Below the pieces are notes generated by a model, which saw only the letters and a program-made list of their open reading frames with translations, had not been told where the DNA came from and did not search any database. Below are positions 59,533-64,000 of a stretch of 64,000 nucleotides of DNA, piece after piece. The stretch comes from Streptomyces albus subsp. albus. Its GTDB lineage: Bacteria; Actinomycetota; Actinomycetes; Streptomycetales; Streptomycetaceae. A program made the position numbers and the translations under genes. How positions within the stretch are numbered: the first letter of the stretch is position 1; each line of letters begins with the position of its first letter. Where the stretch lies: contig NZ_JOID01000031.1 in assembly GCF_000719865.1 (NCBI RefSeq), positions 1-64,000 on the forward strand, written 5' to 3'.

Positions 59533-59603
59533 TCCGCGCCGGAGCGATCCGGAAACGCACGCGACGCGCACGGAGCGCGGAGCGCGACGCACCACCGCCG
59601 GGC

Positions 59604-59629
59604 GGTGGCCGACAGGACCGTCGGCCGCC
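59604..59629 (+). terminator. Hairpin after the L,D-transpeptidase gene
   Basis: GGTGGCCGAC and GTCGGCCGCC form a 10-bp stem (one U-G pair) with a 6-nt loop, about 70 nt after the stop. Confidence 0.65.
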
Positions 59630-59775
59630 GCCCGGCGCGCGTCCGCCGGTCCCCGGGAGCCGGCCGGCCGTGCGCGCCGGATCAGGCCCGGGCGTCCGGG
59701 CCGCGCGTGGCGGAAGCGGCGGACGGATCGGCCGGCTTCCCGGAGGCGGGTCCCCGTCCGGCGGCGGGTCGGTTT

Positions 59776-59812
59776 CTCACCCGGCTCTCATCCGGGCCTC
59801 AGACCTCCCTCA
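59776..59812 (+). promoter_or_regulatory. Four CTCA repeats at exact 11-bp spacing before the FtsX-type permease gene
   Basis: CTCA occurs at 59776, 59787, 59798 and 59809, each exactly 11 bp apart, within a YCTCAYCCGG-like context. The ladder spans -60 to -24 of the likely leaderless start at 59836. Phased 11-bp direct repeats are how OmpR/PhoB-family response regulators bind DNA. Confidence 0.7.
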
Positions 59813-59835
59813 CCGCGGCCTCCTACCGTCGCCGC

Positions 59836-61311
59836 ATGTTCCTCACCTACCTACGGCGCGAGGTGCGCCGCCGCAGGAAAGCGGCGCTCGTCGTCGCCTC
59901 CGGCCTCGCCCTGGGCATCGCCCTCGTCATCGTCGTCACCTCCGTCTCCGCGGGGATGAAGCAGGCCCAGGGCCGGGTCCTGGAGTCGCTGTACGGACTC
60001 GGCACCGACATGACCGTCACCAAGGCGCAGGAGCAGCCCGAGGACGGTGAGGCCCCGCAGCGCCCGCGCTTCCGATTCGACGCCGGCGAGGAGGGCGAGG
60101 AGCAGAGCGAGGACCGGCTGATGGTGCAGGGGTTCGAGACACTCGCCGCGAGCACCGTCGGGAAGGTGGCCGGGCAGGAGGGCGTCGCCGACGCGGCCGG
60201 TGGCCTCAGCCTGGTGCAGCTGACGATCAGCGGCAGCTTCGAACGCGGCGAGACCGGCGCCGCGCCCGGCTCCGGCACCGGGCCCGGTGCCGGGAACGGG
60301 GGAGGGGCCGGCGGCGGGGGCGGCGAAATCCGCGGCGGCGGCGCCGACTTCGGCATCGAGTCCTTCACCGTCTACGGCACGGACGTCGCCGAGCCCGCCC
60401 TCGGACCGCTGACCTCCTCCGCCCTCACCGAGGGCCGCACCTTCACCGCCGGCGACACGAAGGCCGGGGTCGCCGTCGTCGACAACGCCTACGCCCAGCG
60501 GGAGGACCTGGCGGTCGGCGACGACATCACCGTCAAGGGAACCGAGTTCGAGGTCATCGGCATCGCGACCGCCGACAGCGGTTCCGCCGCCGCCGACGTC
60601 TACATCCCGCTCCAGCGGGCCCAGACCCTGTCCGGTTCCGAGGACGAGATCACCACCGTCTATGTCCGGGCCGAGGACTCACAGGCCCTCGGCGCGGTGA
60701 AGTCGGCCATCCAGAAGAACGTGACGGGGACGACCGTCACCACCTCCGAGGACCTGGCCGCGACCGTCTCCGGTTCCCTCGGCACCGCCGCCGGCCTCGC
60801 GTCGAGCGTCGGGAAGTGGCTGTCCGCCGTCGTTCTGGCAGCGGCCTTCCTGGTGGCGGGGCTGCTGACCTCCTCGGCCGTGAGCCGGCGCGTACGGGAG
60901 TTCGGCACTCTCAAGGCACTGGGCTGGAAGAGCGGGCGGGTGACCCGGCAGGTCGTCGGCGAGGCCGTGGTCAACGGACTCCTCGGCGGGGCTCTCGGTA
61001 TCGCCCTCGGCCTCGGCGGCGCTCATCTCATCACCGCGTTCAGTCCCGGGCTCACCGCCGAACTCGCCCGCGGGGCGGGGCTGTCCGGCGGTGGCCGGCC
61101 GGCCGCCGGTCCCGGGGGCGGACCGGGCGGTGGTGGTGGCGGCGGACCCTTGGCACAGAGCATCGACATCGCCCTGACCGCGCCCGTCGCCCTGGGCACC
61201 ATCGGGCTCGCGGTCGGCCTCGCGGTGGCCGGCGGGCTGGTCGCCGGAGCCTTCGGCGGCTGGCGCGCCGCCCGGCTGCGCCCGGCCGACGCCCTCAGGC
61301 GCGTCACCTGA
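59836..61311 (+). CDS. FtsX/MacB-type ABC transporter permease
   Basis: 491 residues. An N-terminal helix (KAALVVASGLALGIALVIVVTSVSAGM) is followed by a large extracytoplasmic MacB-like domain of ~300 residues containing a Gly-rich insert (GPGAGNGGGAGGGGGEIRGGG). Three helices follow in the FtsX domain: LSAVVLAAAFLVAGLLTSSAVSRRVREFGTLKALGWKSGRVTRQVVGEAVVNGLLGGALGIAL and the last PVALGTIGLAVGLAVAGGLVAGAF, then WRAARLRPADALRR. This is a mechanotransmission-type transporter rather than an importer. ATG is 6 nt after TACCGT (59824-59829). Its ATPase is the next gene. No sensor kinase or regulator is adjacent. Confidence 0.9.
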   Translation: MFLTYLRREVRRRRKAALVVASGLALGIALVIVVTSVSAGMKQAQGRVLESLYGLGTDMTVTKAQEQPEDGEAPQRPRFRFDAGEEGEEQSEDRLMVQGFETLAASTVGKVAGQEGVADAAGGLSLVQLTISGSFERGETGAAPGSGTGPGAGNGGGAGGGGGEIRGGGADFGIESFTVYGTDVAEPALGPLTSSALTEGRTFTAGDTKAGVAVVDNAYAQREDLAVGDDITVKGTEFEVIGIATADSGSAAADVYIPLQRAQTLSGSEDEITTVYVRAEDSQALGAVKSAIQKNVTGTTVTTSEDLAATVSGSLGTAAGLASSVGKWLSAVVLAAAFLVAGLLTSSAVSRRVREFGTLKALGWKSGRVTRQVVGEAVVNGLLGGALGIALGLGGAHLITAFSPGLTAELARGAGLSGGGRPAAGPGGGPGGGGGGGPLAQSIDIALTAPVALGTIGLAVGLAVAGGLVAGAFGGWRAARLRPADALRRVT

Positions 61312-61332
61312 CCGGGGCCTTCCGGCTCACCC

Positions 61333-61412
61333 CGGCCCCGGCTCATACCGGCCCCGGCTCATACCGGCCCCGGCTCAACCCGGGCCCTGCTCATACCGGC
61401 CCCTGCCCGACC
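61333..61412 (+). repeat. 16-bp tandem array between the ABC permease and ATPase genes
   Basis: CGGCCCCGGCTCATAC is repeated five times with increasing divergence. It lies in the 219-bp gap inside a probable operon and may contain minor hairpins. Confidence 0.85.
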
Positions 61413-61530
61413 CGGGCCCTCCGCGTGCGGTCCCGGCGCCGTGCCCGACGGCGGGCCGGTGCCGTCAACCGGCCCGCTGCGGTCCGCCGTACGCGGAGGC
61501 CACGCCCCCCGCCATCCCCTCAGGAGTGAC

Positions 61531-62220
<690 letters not shown>

Positions 62221-62455
62221 ACCCCTGCGCCCCCGTGCCCTCGGGACGACATCCGCGGCCGTCCGGACGTGCCGGCGGGGGGGCTTGCGGGAGAGGCGGC
62301 CGGGAAGGTCCCCCGGCACCGGTGTCCGGCCGCTGCCCCGGCCGGTCACCGGTGCCGGTGCCGTTCCTCCGGGCCACATCGGTCGGCGCGGGCGGCGCGC
62401 GGAGGAGAGAGGCGGGGAGGCGGGGGGACGGAGGGGGAATCGGTGAGGCGGATCC

Positions 62456-62848
62456 TCAGCGGACCCTGCCGTAGAGCCGGTAGTTCACCGCGATCATCAT
62501 GCCCAGGCCGACGAAGAAGCCGATGGCCGAGGCCTTCAGCACGGCGGCACCGCTGAGGCCGACCAGAAAGCCGATGGCACTCCCCGCCAGCGCGCCGTAG
62601 GCCAGCGAGCGCACCTCGCGGATCATCTTCCCGCGCACGCTGTGGATGGCCAGCCAGAGCGCCAGCAGCGCGACACCCGCCACGATGCCGAGCAGCCAGG
62701 CCCTGCCGAGGGAGGCACCGCCCTCCTGATCGAGAAAGCCGGCGTAGAAGCCGAAGATCACGCTGGTGACGACCGGCGTCCGCCAGATGTTCCGCCCGCG
62801 GGGCCGGGCGTGCGCCGCTGTGCCGCGGCGTTCCGCATGGGTCTGCAT
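62456..62848 (-). CDS. Small multi-pass membrane protein of unknown function
   Basis: 130 residues. A basic N-terminus (HAERRGTAAHARPRGRNIWRTP) is followed by four hydrophobic segments: TSVIFGFYAGFL, AWLLGIVAGVALLALWLAIHSV, LAYGALAGSAIGFLVGLSGA and SAIGFFVGLGMMIAVNYRLYG. The two Gly-rich helices resemble glycine-zipper packing. I do not recognise a family. ATG 62848 has GAGAGGAG 6-8 nt upstream. It converges with the ABC ATPase gene. Confidence 0.75.
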   Translation of the reverse strand: MQTHAERRGTAAHARPRGRNIWRTPVVTSVIFGFYAGFLDQEGGASLGRAWLLGIVAGVALLALWLAIHSVRGKMIREVRSLAYGALAGSAIGFLVGLSGAAVLKASAIGFFVGLGMMIAVNYRLYGRVR

Positions 62849-62944
62849 GGCGCGGCTCCTCTCTCCCGCTGCCCCCGCTCTTCCAGGGCACACCCGGCCG
62901 TCCCGTACGTCAATTCGAGCGCGGTGGCGGCAGGTCGCGTGCCG

Positions 62945-63982
62945 TCACGAGACGGTGCTGTGCGTGTAGTGCGGCAGGCCGCTCTGCCGTCCCACTCCGG
63001 CGACCATGTCGTCGGGCACGGTGGAGGGGACCTCCCAGCCGCCCGGGTAGACGGGGTGACCGTAGGAGTCGTTGAAGTCGTACGCGTCGTCGAGACCGGC
63101 GCTGCCGCGACGATGCCGTCCGGACCGCGCCTCCCCGCCCTGGGCGGTGCCCGCCCAGGGCGGGGAGAGCCGCCCCTCGGCCGACAACTGCTGGGCCCGG
63201 GAGATCAGCCGGGCCAGATCGAGATGGAACTCGGCGGCCAGGACCTGGAGATCGACTCCGGTCTGCCAGCTGCCGACGAGCAGCGCGTCCATGGCCCCGG
63301 TCCAGCGCGTCTCGCGGGACGGCTGCTGCGGGGAATGCGGCTGTGCCGGGGGCTGCGGCTGCTGCGGGAGAGGCGACGGGGACTGGTGCTGGGTCTGGAG
63401 CAGCGGTTGTGCCTGGTTCTGCGGATGGTGCTGGTAGTGCGATTGCTGTTGCTGCTGCTGGTAGGGCTGCTGCTGGTAGGACTGCTGCTGGTCGTACGCG
63501 TAGGGCTGCTGCTGGTCGTACGCGTGCGGGTGGTCGTACGCGTGCGGGTGGGCGTAGTACTGATACGCCACTGGGTCCGCGTACACCTCGGGTGCCGGCC
63601 CGCCGGCCTCGTACACCGGACCCGGCGCCCCGGCCGCCCCTGCGGGCTGCGCCGCGGCAGCCTCCGGCGCCGTCATCGCTTCCGCCGGCGGCTGTCCGTC
63701 CTCCAGGGCCATCGCCGCGGCGGTCAGCACCTCGTCCGCCACCCCGCGGGCCTCCGCCCTGCCCACCGTCCGCCGCGCGACGCGGACTTCGCGCTCGTTC
63801 AGTCCCAGCACGCCGGCCGCCGCGCCGTCGTTGCCGACCGTGACCGCGAACGCCGCCAGCAGGCGCGACCTGTGCACCTGGGCCTCGTCCAGACTCGCCT
63901 GCGCCGAGCGCACTTGTTCGTCACTCCGGCAGAACGCCTCTGCCAGCACCGTGTTCCGTTCCCACCACTGCCGCGGCTCCAT
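62945..63982 (-). CDS. Uncharacterised protein with Gln/Tyr/His-rich linker and two HTH-like ends
   Basis: 345 residues. The N-terminal ~90 residues are helical; NDGAAAGVLGLNEREVRVARRTVGRAEARGVADEVL looks like a helix-turn-helix. Residues ~140-215 are dominated by Gln, Tyr, His and Asp in YAYDQQQ, HAYDHPHAYD and YQQQPYQQQ repeats, then Pro/Gln. A second helical block, WTGAMDALLVGSWQTGVDLQVLAAEFHLDLARLISRAQQLSAEGRL, again suggests a helix-turn-helix. The C-terminus is disordered. I know of no family. The middle is prion-like in composition and could support phase separation. ATG 63982 lies near the window edge, so its promoter is not seen. Confidence 0.7.
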   Translation of the reverse strand: MEPRQWWERNTVLAEAFCRSDEQVRSAQASLDEAQVHRSRLLAAFAVTVGNDGAAAGVLGLNEREVRVARRTVGRAEARGVADEVLTAAAMALEDGQPPAEAMTAPEAAAAQPAGAAGAPGPVYEAGGPAPEVYADPVAYQYYAHPHAYDHPHAYDQQQPYAYDQQQSYQQQPYQQQQQQSHYQHHPQNQAQPLLQTQHQSPSPLPQQPQPPAQPHSPQQPSRETRWTGAMDALLVGSWQTGVDLQVLAAEFHLDLARLISRAQQLSAEGRLSPPWAGTAQGGEARSGRHRRGSAGLDDAYDFNDSYGHPVYPGGWEVPSTVPDDMVAGVGRQSGLPHYTHSTVS

Positions 63983-64000
63983 GACGCGACAACGCGTCTC

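Overview
The window is a high-GC actinobacterial chromosome segment, almost certainly from a Streptomyces. The evidence is third-position G/C codon use, frequent GTG starts, short TANNNT promoters and recognisable Streptomyces loci: afsQ1/afsQ2/sigQ, the pccB-accE-birA-accA2 acyl-CoA carboxylase genes, a class III adenylate cyclase, hutH with a Cys-Ser-Gly cofactor triad, and an LAxTG surface protein. I see no IS element, prophage, CRISPR array, tRNA or rRNA. It reads as ordinary core chromosome with dense, mostly overlapping operons.

Layout. 0.7-10.2 kb: a divergent nonulosonic-acid (sialic acid/Kdn-like) glycopolymer cluster. The left arm encodes a GT2 glycosyltransferase, a polysialyltransferase-like protein and an O-acyltransferase. 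The right arm encodes a GT-B-like protein, a CMP-nonulosonate synthetase fused to a KdsC-like phosphatase, a NeuB synthase and a second sialyltransferase-like protein. 10.6-19.4 kb: an M20 amidohydrolase, then a nucleoside-binding lipoprotein, an ABC ATPase, two permeases, cytidine deaminase and thymidine phosphorylase. 19.6-24.9 kb: a Uma2 nuclease, an MFS/LysR divergent pair, a hydrolase and adenosine deaminase. 25.2-27.2 kb: a histidine-rich secreted protein and a VanZ-PspC pair. 27.4-31.3 kb: lipoprotein, AfsQ2, AfsQ1 and divergent SigQ. 31.7-42.9 kb: uridine kinase, a split aldehyde dehydrogenase pair, DeoC, a PH-domain protein, a phosphohexomutase-family (probably phosphopentomutase) enzyme, purine nucleoside phosphorylase, a gamma-glutamylcyclotransferase-like protein and LpdA-type oxidoreductase. 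43-44.7 kb: DeoR and TetR regulators. 44.9-51.7 kb: the biotin carboxylase/BCCP subunit, Maf, a 44-residue membrane protein, AccE, PccB and BirA. 51.9-64 kb: adenylate cyclase, a GGDEF protein, enoyl-CoA hydratase, HutH, an LAxTG protein, an L,D-transpeptidase lipoprotein, an FtsX/LolD-type ABC pair and two uncharacterised proteins.

How the genes work together. About 30 kb of the window holds an almost complete nucleoside salvage route. It covers import (BMP lipoprotein plus ABC), deamination (cdd, add), phosphorolysis (deoA, punA), pentose isomerisation (the mutase), aldol cleavage (deoC), acetaldehyde oxidation (the ALDH pair) and rephosphorylation (udk). Five of these transcription units share a palindrome, CTACGCGCGTAG, placed on or next to the promoter. 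This looks like one dispersed regulon and is the strongest new signal here. At least thirteen genes carry a -10-like hexamer 6-7 nt before the start codon, the layout of leaderless transcripts. I used this to choose several starts. A four-fold CTCA ladder with exact 11-bp spacing precedes the FtsX-type permease and suggests control by an OmpR/PhoB-type response regulator.
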